Notes: generated by a model not told the origin, from the letters alone. Shown: positions 1-6,631, numbered from the stretch's first letter. The stretch: DNA of 6,631 nt from Anaeromyxobacteraceae bacterium (GCA_027349605.1 DAIEMM010000110.1:1-6631), one strand, 5' to 3'. Program-made: numbers and translations.

Positions 1-232
1 GGCGCTCAACCCGTCGGGGGTCGTGCTGCCGGAGGACCTGCCGGACGCCATCCGCGCCGCCCGCCCGGCTCCCGCGCCCGCACCGCTGCCCGACACGTCG
101 GACCGCCCCTCGCTCGCGGAGCTGGAACGGCGCTACGCCTCCCAGGTTCTCCTGGAGACGGGCAACAACAAGACCCGGGCCGCCGAGATCCTCGGCATCG
201 ATCGGAAGACGCTCTACCGGATCCTGGGCTAG
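1..232 (+). CDS. C-terminal end of an NtrC-family sigma-54-dependent regulator (5' truncated)
   Basis: Only the last 76 residues are present; the reading frame is open at the left edge (first full codon at base 2) and ends at TAG 230-232. The fragment begins with a segment typical of the end of an AAA+ sigma-54 activator domain (SGVVLPEDLPDAI), continues through a Pro/Ala-rich linker, and ends in a Fis-type helix-turn-helix with the pattern GNNKTRAAEILGIDRKTLYRIL. This C-terminal domain binds enhancer DNA in NtrC-type activators. The receiver or other sensory domain and the ATPase motifs lie outside the window, so the signal and target promoters cannot be named. The gene converges on ihfA with a 31-nt gap. 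Family assignment is firm; whether it is a two-component regulator or a stand-alone activator is unknown. Confidence 0.88.
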   Translation, partial: ALNPSGVVLPEDLPDAIRAARPAPAPAPLPDTSDRPSLAELERRYASQVLLETGNNKTRAAEILGIDRKTLYRILG

Positions 233-263
233 CGCGAGGACCGCTGACCGCGCCGGACGATCC

Positions 264-590
264 CTAACCGGCCGTCGGCGTCGCGACCGGCCCGGGCTGG
301 GGCTCGTCGGGGCCGTTCAGAGCGTTCTTCAGCACCTGGCTGGGCCGGAAGGTCAGCACCCGCCGCGCCGAGATCTCGATCTCCTCGCCCGTCTGCGGGT
401 TTCGACCGACGCGCGACTTCTTCTCGCGGACGATGAAGTTCCCGAAGCCGCTGATCTTGATCTTCTCGCCGCGCTCGAGGGTTTCCTTGATGGTGTCGAA
501 GACCATCTCGACCACGTCGGCCGCTTCCTTCTTGGAGAAGCCCACCTTCTCGTAGACGCTCTCGATGATGTCGGCCTTGGTCACGCTCAC
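264..590 (-). CDS. ihfA: Integration host factor alpha subunit (HU/IHF family DNA-bending protein)
   Basis: This is a 108-residue HU/IHF-family protein. IHF-alpha pairs with IHF-beta to bend DNA sharply at specific sites in promoters, origins and recombination sites. The N-terminal helical dimerisation part is residues 1-45, the signature GFGNF is at 48-52, and the beta-arm RNPQTGE is at 63-69 with Pro65 as the likely intercalating residue. ARRVLTFRPSQVLK (75-88) resembles E. coli IhfA more than HU. A Pro-rich tail (93-108) extends beyond the usual core. The GTG start at 588-590 is chosen because MSVTKAD aligns with the MALTKAE start of E. coli IhfA; a second GTG two codons later is also possible, and AGGGG lies just upstream. 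The position after pheT matches the classical pheST-ihfA order, which favours the alpha subunit. A candidate promoter and a palindrome lie in the 80-nt gap before it. Confidence 0.93.
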   Translation of the reverse strand: MSVTKADIIESVYEKVGFSKKEAADVVEMVFDTIKETLERGEKIKISGFGNFIVREKKSRVGRNPQTGEEIEISARRVLTFRPSQVLKNALNGPDEPQPGPVATPTAG

Positions 591-601
591 CTCACCCCTG
601 C

Positions 602-617
602 GGGCGCCGCGGCGCCC
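602..617. repeat. Perfect 16-bp GC palindrome in the ihfA 5' leader
   Basis: The sequence GGGCGCCGCGGCGCCC equals its own reverse complement. It lies between the candidate ihfA promoter and the ihfA ribosome binding site, 11 bases before the start codon. As RNA it could form a 6-bp G:C stem with a CGCG loop; as DNA it could be a dimeric protein site. No T-run follows on the minus strand, so it is not a standard intrinsic terminator. Its function is inferred only from its position. Confidence 0.5.
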
Positions 618-629
618 AAGTGCTCGTGT

Positions 630-658
630 TCGTTAGCTGAATCAACGCGGTCTGTCAA
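630..658 (-). promoter_or_regulatory. Candidate sigma-70 promoter for ihfA
   Basis: On the minus strand a perfect -35 hexamer TTGACA (658-653) is followed after 17 bases by TAACGA (635-630), a poor -10 match. It sits in the 80-nt gap between the pheT stop and the ihfA start. The E. coli ihfA gene is known to have its own promoter besides read-through from pheST, so an internal promoter is plausible here. The -35 match is strong, but the weak -10 keeps confidence low. Confidence 0.38.
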
Positions 659-670
659 ACCTGCGGTTCG

Positions 671-3085
671 CTAGCCCCTGAGCTCCGCTCCGAGCTCGCC
701 CTTCAGCCGCTCCACGATCCGCGCGTGAGCCCCGTCGGCCTCGCTGTCGGTGAGCGTCCTGTCCGCCGCGCGGTAGCGGATGGCCATCGCGAGGTTCTTC
801 TTCCCGTCCGGGATCGGGGCGCCCTTGTAGACGTCGAACAGGGTCACGTCCTCGACCAGCGGCTCGGCCCGCACGCCGTCGAGGACGGATCGCGCCTCGA
901 CCTCGTTCGCGACCACCACGGCCAGATCCCGCAGGACGGCCGGGAACCTGGGCACCCCGGCGTGCCCCGTGAGGAGCCGCGCCGCCCGGTTCAGGGCCTC
1001 GAGGGAGAGGTCGAATGCCAGGACGCCGCGAGAGAGGTCGAAGGCCGCGGCCACCCTCGGGTGGATCTCGCCCACGACGCCGAGGGGTACGACTCCGCCG
1101 TCGGGGGCCGTCCATTCCATCGTGGCCGCGGAGCGGGGGTGGAGCCAGGTGCCCCCCCCCGGGACGAACCGGACGCCCTCGACGCCCAGGGTCTCGAGCA
1201 CGGCCTCGAGGGCGCCCTTCACGTCGTGGAAGTCGATCGAATCGCCTCCGGCGGACCAGCCCACCGGGTGTCGGCGGCCGGTGGCCACTCCCGACAGATG
1301 CAGCTCCTCGAGCGCCGGGGCGTCGTCCACCGCCCCCTCGCCGCGTGGGTGGTAGGTGCTGGCGATCTCGTAGAGCCGGGCGTCCTCGACCCGCTGCCGC
1401 CGGTTGTAGGCGAGCACCTTGAGCAGGGACGGGACCAGGCTGGAGCGCATCACGGCCAGGTCGGCGCTGATGGGGTTCCTGAGGGGAATGCCGGTGCGTC
1501 CGTTGCCGGGCCCGAGCGGCGTGAGGTCGCCCGGGGCGACGAAGCTGAAGTTCACCGCCTCGGAGAACCCCGCTCCCTCCAGCGCCAGGCGCGTCCGCTC
1601 GATGATCTGCGCCGCGAGCGGGAGGGCCGGCGTGTCGGAGACGATGGAAGGCAGCGTCTCCGGAATGGCGTCGTATCCGCGGAGCCGGACGATCTCCTCG
1701 ACCAGGTCCTCCTCGCGGGTGACGTCGAGCCGCCAGCTGGGCACGCGGAACTTCCCGTTCTTCGCGCCGCTGGCCCGGAGCTCGAAACCCAGGGCGAGGA
1801 GCGCTATGCGCGCCTCCTTGCGGCTGACCGGCATTCCCAGGATCTCCCCGGGCCGGGCCCAGTGCAGGACGACGTCCACCGGCCTGCGCCGGTGCGGATG
1901 GACGTCGACGGCGCCGCGAAGGACCTTGCCGCCGGAGAGCTCGGCGACCATCGCCGCGCAGCGGTCGAGCGCCGCGACGACGCCCTCCGGATCGACGCCC
2001 CGCTCGAAGCGGTGCGACGCCTCGGTGTGGAGCGCGTGCCGGCGAGCGGTGCGACGCACGCCCGTGGGCTCGAACCAGGCCGACTCGATGAGCACCCGGG
2101 TGGTGCCGGGGGAGATCTCGGAGTCCCCGCCGCCCATCACGCCGGCCAGCGCGCTGGCACGGTCGCGGTCGGCGATGACCAGGTCGTCGGGGGAGAGGGT
2201 GCGCTCGACGCCGTCGAGGGTGACCATCTTCTCACCGACCCTGGCCATGCGGACCACGATCTCGGCTCCGGCCACCTTGTCGAGGTCGAAGGCGTGGAGC
2301 GGCTGGCCGCGCTCGAGGAGGACGAAGTTGGTGGCGTCCACCACGTTGGAGATGGAGCGGACGCCGCAGGCCTCCAGGCGCTGCCGGAGCCAGGCGGGCG
2401 AGGGCCCGATGCGAACGCCCTCGACGACCCGGGCCGCGTAGCGGTAGCAGCGGTCCGGCGCCTCGATGGAGACCCGGAGGGAGGCGGAGGCCGGGGGGGC
2501 CTGCTGGCGCAGCCTTGCGTCCGGGTAGGCGACGGCGGCGCCGGTGGCGGCGGCCACCTCGCGGGCGATGCCCAGGTGAGAGAGCGCGTCCGGCCGGTTC
2601 GGGGTGACGTTCACCTCGAGGACGACGTCCTCGATCCCCAGCACCCGGGCGAGAGGCGTGCCGGGAACCGCGTCCCCGGGGAGGATGAGCAGCCCGGATG
2701 CGTCCTCGGAGAGCGCGAGCTCCTTGGCCGAGCAGAGCATCCCGTGGGAGTCGACGCCGCGGAGGCTGGCCCGGTCGATGCGGTGGCCGGCCGGCATGCG
2801 CGTGCCGGGCGTGGCGAGCGGCACCACGTCGCCGACCTTCCAGTTCGTGGCGCCGCAGACGACCTGCACCGGCCCGTCGCCCGCCTCGACCTGGCAAACC
2901 GCGAGCTTCTCGGCGCCCGGGTGACGCTCCGACGACAGGATGCGCGCCGCCACCACGCCGTCGAGGGCCGCACCCACCCGCTCCACGGCCTCGACCTCGA
3001 GCCCGACGGCCGTGAGGCGACGCGCCAGCTCCTCGGCGGGCGGGAGCGGCACGTAGGCTGCGAGCCAGGAGAGGGAGATGCGCAT
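671..3085 (-). CDS. pheT: Phenylalanyl-tRNA synthetase beta subunit
   Basis: This 804-residue protein (E. coli 795) is the beta chain of the cytoplasmic (alpha-beta)2 enzyme that charges tRNA-Phe. In order it has an N-terminal segment (MRISLSWL), an EMAP-type tRNA-binding OB domain (about 40-150, with RHPGAEKLAVCQV), the B3/B4 editing domain (about 210-390), the B5 domain (about 400-475), the catalytic-like core (about 485-695), and the C-terminal ferredoxin-fold anticodon-binding domain (about 712-804). His264, Gly318, Glu334 and Ala356 align with E. coli editing-pocket residues His265, Gly318, Glu334 and Ala356, so tyrosine proofreading looks intact. Asp454, Asp460, Glu463 and Glu464 in SWRLDVTREEDLVEE fit the B5 magnesium site. 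The ATG lies 6 nt after the pheS stop with only a weak Shine-Dalgarno, suggesting translational coupling. Confidence 0.98.
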   Translation of the reverse strand: MRISLSWLAAYVPLPPAEELARRLTAVGLEVEAVERVGAALDGVVAARILSSERHPGAEKLAVCQVEAGDGPVQVVCGATNWKVGDVVPLATPGTRMPAGHRIDRASLRGVDSHGMLCSAKELALSEDASGLLILPGDAVPGTPLARVLGIEDVVLEVNVTPNRPDALSHLGIAREVAAATGAAVAYPDARLRQQAPPASASLRVSIEAPDRCYRYAARVVEGVRIGPSPAWLRQRLEACGVRSISNVVDATNFVLLERGQPLHAFDLDKVAGAEIVVRMARVGEKMVTLDGVERTLSPDDLVIADRDRASALAGVMGGGDSEISPGTTRVLIESAWFEPTGVRRTARRHALHTEASHRFERGVDPEGVVAALDRCAAMVAELSGGKVLRGAVDVHPHRRRPVDVVLHWARPGEILGMPVSRKEARIALLALGFELRASGAKNGKFRVPSWRLDVTREEDLVEEIVRLRGYDAIPETLPSIVSDTPALPLAAQIIERTRLALEGAGFSEAVNFSFVAPGDLTPLGPGNGRTGIPLRNPISADLAVMRSSLVPSLLKVLAYNRRQRVEDARLYEIASTYHPRGEGAVDDAPALEELHLSGVATGRRHPVGWSAGGDSIDFHDVKGALEAVLETLGVEGVRFVPGGGTWLHPRSAATMEWTAPDGGVVPLGVVGEIHPRVAAAFDLSRGVLAFDLSLEALNRAARLLTGHAGVPRFPAVLRDLAVVVANEVEARSVLDGVRAEPLVEDVTLFDVYKGAPIPDGKKNLAMAIRYRAADRTLTDSEADGAHARIVERLKGELGAELRG

Positions 3086-3091
3086 GTCGGC

Positions 3092-4168
3092 TCAGAACTG
3101 CTCGAGGAAGCGGAGGTCGTTCTCGTAGAAGAGGCGGAGGTCGGCGATGCCGTACTTCAGCATGGCCATGCGCTCCACCCCCATGCCGAAGGCGAAGCCG
3201 GTGACCGCAGCCGGGTCGAAGCCGACGTTCTCGAGGACCTTGGGGTGGACCATGCCGGAGCCGAGGACCTCGAGCCAGCCCGATCCCTTGCAGGTGCCGC
3301 AGCGGGCGCCGGAGCGGCTCCCGGAACCCCCGCAGATGGAGCAGGACACGTCCACCTCCGCCCCGGGCTCGACGAACGGGAAGTAGCTGGGTCGGACGCG
3401 GGTCCGGGTCCCGGCGCCGAAGAACGCGCGGGCGAAGGCCGCGAGCGTGCCCTTCAGGTCGGCGAAGGTGATCGCCGGCCCCACGCAGATCCCCTCCACC
3501 TGGTGGAACATGGGGGTGTGCGTCTGGTCGTAGTCGCTGCGGTAGACCCTGCCCGGCGCCACGACACGGATGGGCGGGGAGCCGGCCCGCTTCATGGCCC
3601 GGATCTGGATGGGCGAGGTGTGCGTCCGGAGCAGCACCGCTCCCTCGCCCTCGGGACGTCCGATGGCCGCCCCGTCCACGTAGAACGTGTCCTGCATGTC
3701 GCGGGCGGGGTGGTCGGCCGGGATGTTGAGCGCCTCGAAGTTGTACCAGTCGAGCTCGATCTCCGGGCCGCTCGCCACCTCGTACCCGAGGCGGGCGAAG
3801 ATGGCGACGATCTCCTCGGTGGTCCGGGTGACCGGGTGGCGGTGGCCGCGGGGCAGGAGGCGCCGCCCCGGCAGGGTCACGTCGATGCGCGATCCCCGCA
3901 ACTCCTGCTCGAGCCGGGCGTCCTCGATCCGTTGCCGGGCCAGGACGAGGAGCGACTCCACCTCGTCTCGGACCCGGTTGGCGACCTCGCCGACGCGCGG
4001 GCGCTCCTCGGCCGCGAGCTGGCCCATGCCGCGAAGCACGGCCGAGATCTCGCCCTTCTTGCCGAGGAACCGCACGCGCAGCTCCTCCAGCGCGCGGTCG
4101 TCGGACGCCGACGCGATGGAGAGCCGGGCCCCTTCCGCGAGGGCCTCCAGGTCACGGACCAGGTCCAC
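3092..4168 (-). CDS. pheS: Phenylalanyl-tRNA synthetase alpha subunit
   Basis: This 358-residue protein is the catalytic chain of phenylalanyl-tRNA synthetase (class II). The N-terminal coiled-coil arm that contacts tRNA is about residues 1-95. The catalytic core follows, with the motif 1 region around HPVTRTTEEI to DMQDTFYV (111-164), motif 2 FHQVEG (221-226), and motif 3 GFAFGMGVERMAMLKYGI (324-341). Ala326 aligns with E. coli Ala294, which sets the size of the phenylalanine pocket, so normal specificity is expected; Glu267 is the likely subunit-interface magnesium ligand. Cys276, 279, 290 and 293 form two CxxCxGxG units, a longer version of the Cys knuckle found in many bacterial PheS. GTG is the only start codon between the in-frame rplT stop and the protein, with GAGGG just upstream. 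It begins 12 nt after rplT and is followed closely by pheT. Confidence 0.98.
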   Translation of the reverse strand: MDLVRDLEALAEGARLSIASASDDRALEELRVRFLGKKGEISAVLRGMGQLAAEERPRVGEVANRVRDEVESLLVLARQRIEDARLEQELRGSRIDVTLPGRRLLPRGHRHPVTRTTEEIVAIFARLGYEVASGPEIELDWYNFEALNIPADHPARDMQDTFYVDGAAIGRPEGEGAVLLRTHTSPIQIRAMKRAGSPPIRVVAPGRVYRSDYDQTHTPMFHQVEGICVGPAITFADLKGTLAAFARAFFGAGTRTRVRPSYFPFVEPGAEVDVSCSICGGSGSRSGARCGTCKGSGWLEVLGSGMVHPKVLENVGFDPAAVTGFAFGMGVERMAMLKYGIADLRLFYENDLRFLEQF

Positions 4169-4180
4169 GTTCCCTCGGCT

Positions 4181-4525
4181 CTAGGCCTGGGAGGCGCGGA
4201 CCACTGCCGCGAAGTCGGCCGGCAGGGCGAGCGCGATCTCGGCCAGCACCTTGCGGTCGAGGGCCACGCCGGCCTTGTGCATCGCGCCGACGAGGCGCGA
4301 GTAGGTCGTGCCGTTCAGGCGCGCCGCGGCGTTGATGCGCACGATCCAGAGCGCCCGGAACTCGCGGCGGCGGCGGCGGCGATCGCGGGTGCTGTAGTCC
4401 AGCGCCCTCTCGACCGCCTGGTTGGCACGGCGGTATGCGTTCTTGCGGCGGCCCCGGAAGCCCTTCGCGAGCTTGAGGACGCGGTTGCGACGACGGCGAG
4501 CCTTCACACCCTTCTTGACGCGCAT
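4181..4525 (-). CDS. rplT: 50S ribosomal protein L20 (bL20)
   Basis: This 114-residue basic protein (E. coli 118) binds 23S rRNA early in 50S assembly. The Arg/Lys-rich N-terminal extension (about 1-60) contains the family pattern GFRGRRKNAYRRANQAV and ALDYSTRDRR. A run of six arginines, all encoded by CGC (4364-4381), falls where other L20 proteins have mixed basic residues. The globular C-terminal part holds FRALWIVRINAAARLNG and TYSRLVGAM. The ATG start at 4525 has a clear AGGAG (4536-4532) six bases upstream. The 90-nt spacer to rpmI carries two hairpins. In E. coli L20 represses translation of its own operon; whether that holds here cannot be seen directly. Confidence 0.98.
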   Translation of the reverse strand: MRVKKGVKARRRRNRVLKLAKGFRGRRKNAYRRANQAVERALDYSTRDRRRRRREFRALWIVRINAAARLNGTTYSRLVGAMHKAGVALDRKVLAEIALALPADFAAVVRASQA

Positions 4526-4554
4526 GATTCACTCCTGCTGTGCCGGCGGGGGGC

Positions 4555-4573
4555 CGGGAGGAGATCCCTCCCG
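4555..4573 (-). promoter_or_regulatory. Hairpin in the rpmI-rplT spacer (7-bp stem, 5-nt loop)
   Basis: On the minus strand CGGGAGG and CCTCCCG are exact complements separated by GATCT, giving a stable RNA stem-loop about 30 nt before the rplT start. No T-run follows, so it is unlikely to be a full intrinsic terminator. It may be a control or mRNA-processing structure for rplT; the role is inferred. Confidence 0.5.
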
Positions 4574-4585
4574 AGCGCTTCGAGA

Positions 4586-4598
4586 GCCCCGCTGGGGC
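4586..4598 (-). promoter_or_regulatory. Second hairpin in the rpmI-rplT spacer (5-bp stem, 3-nt loop)
   Basis: On the minus strand GCCCC and GGGGC flank the loop AGC. This all-G:C hairpin lies 12 nt upstream of the stronger 4555-4573 stem, so the spacer mRNA could hold two stem-loops in tandem. It is short enough to arise by chance in GC-rich DNA. Confidence 0.35.
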
Positions 4599-4615
4599 GT
4601 TTGTTCCCGTTCACC

Positions 4616-4819
4616 CTAGCGGGCGTACGGGAAGTTCTCCTTGATCTTCTTGGCGTCGCTGTCCGACAGGTGGTCGGTCCCGCGAAGCCCACGCTTCTGC
4701 TTGGGGGTCTTCCCGAACGTCGCCAGGTGCCGGGAGCCGGCGCGGCGGAACTTCACCGCGCCGCTCTTCTTCACCTGGAAGCGCTTCTTGGCGGCGCTCT
4801 TGGTCTTGAGCTTCGGCAT
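4616..4819 (-). CDS. rpmI: 50S ribosomal protein L35 (bL35)
   Basis: This 67-residue, strongly basic protein (E. coli 65) is a late 50S subunit component. The sequence begins MPKLKTKSAAKKRF, the family signature, and continues with GSRHLATFGKTPKQKRGLRG and the C-terminal NFPYAR. The ATG start is supported by this conserved N-terminus; an AGGAG (4834-4830) lies ten bases upstream, a rather long spacing. It follows infC by 26 nt and precedes rplT, the usual infC-rpmI-rplT order of bacterial IF3 operons. The next gap (90 nt) is unusually structured for this operon. Confidence 0.98.
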   Translation of the reverse strand: MPKLKTKSAAKKRFQVKKSGAVKFRRAGSRHLATFGKTPKQKRGLRGTDHLSDSDAKKIKENFPYAR

Positions 4820-4845
4820 CTTCTTCGTTCTCCTGTGGTGCGGCG

Positions 4846-5514
<669 letters not shown>

Positions 5515-5521
5515 GGGCGGT

Positions 5522-5526
5522 CTCCT
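5522..5526 (-). promoter_or_regulatory. infC: Shine-Dalgarno AGGAG that fixes the infC ATC start
   Basis: AGGAG on the minus strand ends 7 nt before the ATC at 5514-5512, an ideal spacing. No equally good ribosome binding site precedes the downstream GTG at 5445, where the bases just upstream read GCCCGCGAG. It therefore decides the start of infC. Confidence 0.8.
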
Positions 5527-5543
5527 GTCGTCCCCGGGGGGAA

Positions 5544-5580
5544 CCGGGAAAAAAGCGGCGTGATGATAAGGATTTCCCGG
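5544..5580. repeat. Inverted repeat bracketing the infC -10 box
   Basis: On the minus strand CCGGGAAA (5580-5573) and TTTCCCGG (5551-5544) are exact reverse complements separated by 21 bases, with two further pairs if G:U is allowed. The first arm is in the promoter spacer, the second in the early transcribed leader, and the -10 hexamer lies between. Arm centres are about 29 bp apart, near three helical turns. It could be an operator or, in read-through ilvC mRNA, a hairpin; neither is shown. Confidence 0.45.
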
Positions 5581-5590
5581 CTGATGTCAA
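5563..5590 (-). promoter_or_regulatory. Sigma-70 promoter for the infC-rpmI-rplT-pheS-pheT operon
   Basis: On the minus strand a perfect -35 TTGACA (5590-5585) and a 5-of-6 match -10 TATCAT (5568-5563) are 16 bases apart. The -35 box includes the TGA stop of ilvC. Transcription would start near 5556, leaving a leader of about 42 nt before the infC ATC. The close fit in very GC-rich surroundings makes chance unlikely. It would drive the translation genes independently of ilvC, though no terminator is evident between them, so read-through is also likely. Confidence 0.72.
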
Positions 5591-6612
5591 CGCGCGTTGG
5601 GGTCCGACGAGTCCTTTCGGGCGTCGCGGATCCAGCTCATCATGTTTCGGAGTTCCTTGCCCACCGTCTCGATCGGGTGCGCCTTCTCCGCGTCCCGGAA
5701 GGCCTGGAACCTCGCCCCGCCGCCGTTCAGCTCGCCGATGAACTCGCGGGCGAACGTGCCATCCTGGATCTCCTTGAGAATCTTGCGCATTTCGTCCTTG
5801 GTGGCCGAGTTCACCACCCGGGGGCCGCGAGTGTAGTCCCCGTACTCGGCCGTGTCGCTGATGGAATGGCGCATCCAGGCGAGCCCGCCCTCGTACATGA
5901 GGTCCACGATGAGCTTCAGCTCGTGCAGGCACTCGAAGTAGGCGCTCTCGGGCTGGTACCCCGCCTCGACGAGCACCTCGAACCCGTTCTTGACCAGGGC
6001 GGCGGCGCCACCGCAGAGCACGGCCTGCTCGCCGAACAGGTCGGTCTCGGTCTCCTCCTTGAACGTGGTCTCGAGGATGCCGGCGCGCCCGCCGCCCACG
6101 GCGCGGGCGTAGGCGAGGCCGATGGCCTTGGCCTGGCCGGTGGCGTCCTGGTGCACCGCGATGAGGCACGGGATGCCGCGTCCGTCCTGGAACTGCCGGC
6201 GGACGAGGTGGCCGGGGCCCTTGGGGGCGATGAGCAGGACGTCCACGTCCCTGGGCGGGACCACCTGCCCGAAGTGGATGTTGAAGCCGTGGGCGAAGAG
6301 CAGCGCCTTCCCCTTGGTGAGATGGGGCTTGATCTCCTCCTCGTAGACCTTCTTCTGGGTATGGTCGGGGAGGAGCACCATGATGACGTCGGCCTCCCTG
6401 GCGGCCTCCGCCACGCTCATCACCCGGAGCCCCGCTCCCTCGGCCTTGGCCCGCGACTTTGACCCCGCGTGAAGCCCGACGCGCACGTCGACGCCGGAGT
6501 CCTTCAGGTTGAGGGCATGGGCGTGCCCCTGGCTGCCGTAGCCGATCACCGCGACCTTGCGGTTCTTGAGAAGCTCGGGGTTCGCGTCCTTGTCGTAGTA
6601 GATGGTCGCCAT
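5587..6612 (-). CDS. ilvC: Ketol-acid reductoisomerase, class I
   Basis: This 341-residue enzyme converts 2-acetolactate or 2-aceto-2-hydroxybutyrate to the dihydroxy acids on the way to valine, leucine and isoleucine, using NAD(P)H and magnesium. The Rossmann domain shows GYGSQGHA (24-31), the cofactor loop GLHAGSKS (46-53) and DHTQ (83-86); His108 in AHGF is the conserved active-site histidine. The knotted C-terminal domain carries the magnesium ligands Asp191 and Glu195 (DLFGEQ), Glu227 and Glu231, with Ser252 as a likely substrate contact. The length fits the short class I form. The ATG at 6612 (MATIYYDKDA) is chosen over a GTG five codons upstream because it matches the family N-terminus. 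His48 stands where many homologues have Arg. Its stop lies inside the infC -35 box. In many bacteria ilvC follows ilvB-ilvN; the upstream gene is outside the window. Confidence 0.97.
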   Translation of the reverse strand: MATIYYDKDANPELLKNRKVAVIGYGSQGHAHALNLKDSGVDVRVGLHAGSKSRAKAEGAGLRVMSVAEAAREADVIMVLLPDHTQKKVYEEEIKPHLTKGKALLFAHGFNIHFGQVVPPRDVDVLLIAPKGPGHLVRRQFQDGRGIPCLIAVHQDATGQAKAIGLAYARAVGGGRAGILETTFKEETETDLFGEQAVLCGGAAALVKNGFEVLVEAGYQPESAYFECLHELKLIVDLMYEGGLAWMRHSISDTAEYGDYTRGPRVVNSATKDEMRKILKEIQDGTFAREFIGELNGGGARFQAFRDAEKAHPIETVGKELRNMMSWIRDARKDSSDPNAR

Positions 6613-6631
6613 GTCCTGTCCGTTCACTTGA

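Noticed and set aside
252..272. GCCGG/CCGGC stem as a bidirectional terminator between the regulator and ihfA
   Set aside because: The stem is only 5 bp with an 11-nt loop and no T-run on either strand, so chance pairing in GC-rich DNA is more likely.
4169..4180. A pheM leader peptide or phenylalanine attenuator before pheS
   Set aside because: Only 12 nt separate the rplT stop from the pheS GTG, leaving no room for a leader peptide or alternative hairpins.
5515..5556. A Bacillus-type L20 leader upstream of infC
   Set aside because: The predicted leader is only about 42 nt, too short for that structured regulator, although a small C/G-rich hairpin is possible.
6613..6627. GTG at 6627 as the ilvC start
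   Set aside because: The IlvC family normally begins at the MATIYYDKDA-type methionine; the five extra codons are unlike the family and may overlap the end of an upstream gene (possible TGA at 6626-6624).

Overview
This is a GC-rich bacterial window (about two-thirds G+C by eye) that carries a conserved housekeeping block rather than an accessory region. Seven genes read on the minus strand, and one truncated gene enters from the left on the plus strand. The integration host factor gene after pheT, the NtrC-type regulator fragment, and an initiation factor 3 with a rare AUC start and a long Ala/Pro tail suggest a proteobacterium-like, possibly deltaproteobacterial or myxobacterial, lineage. 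Other GC-rich phyla, such as Methylomirabilota/Rokubacteria, cannot be excluded from the sequence alone.

Layout on the minus strand, in the direction of transcription (right to left): ilvC (6612-5587), a 72-nt gap with a near-consensus sigma-70 promoter whose -35 box overlaps the ilvC stop codon, then infC (5514-4846), rpmI (4819-4616), rplT (4525-4181), pheS (4168-3092), pheT (3085-671), an 80-nt gap with a weaker candidate promoter and a perfect palindrome, and ihfA (590-264). The plus-strand end of an NtrC-family regulator (1-232) converges on ihfA with a 31-nt gap. The order infC-rpmI-rplT-pheS-pheT-ihfA matches the classical E. coli cluster, but ilvC takes the place of thrS and there is no room for a pheM leader peptide.

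IF3, L35 and L20 serve translation initiation and 50S assembly. PheS and PheT form the (alpha-beta)2 phenylalanyl-tRNA synthetase, with the editing-pocket residues present. IHF-alpha is a DNA-bending architectural protein, and IlvC makes branched-chain amino acid precursors.

The most important annotation point is that infC has no ATG, GTG or TTG at its true N-terminus. The only start with a good Shine-Dalgarno sequence is an ATC codon, which adds 23 conserved residues to the GTG-started frame and implies IF3-dependent autoregulation. Other points worth a look are the inverted repeat bracketing the infC -10 box, two hairpins in the rpmI-rplT spacer, the IF3 tail, an expanded double CxxCxGxG knuckle in PheS, and the palindrome before ihfA. 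I see no sign of a wholly new multi-gene system, mobile element, CRISPR array or RNA gene.
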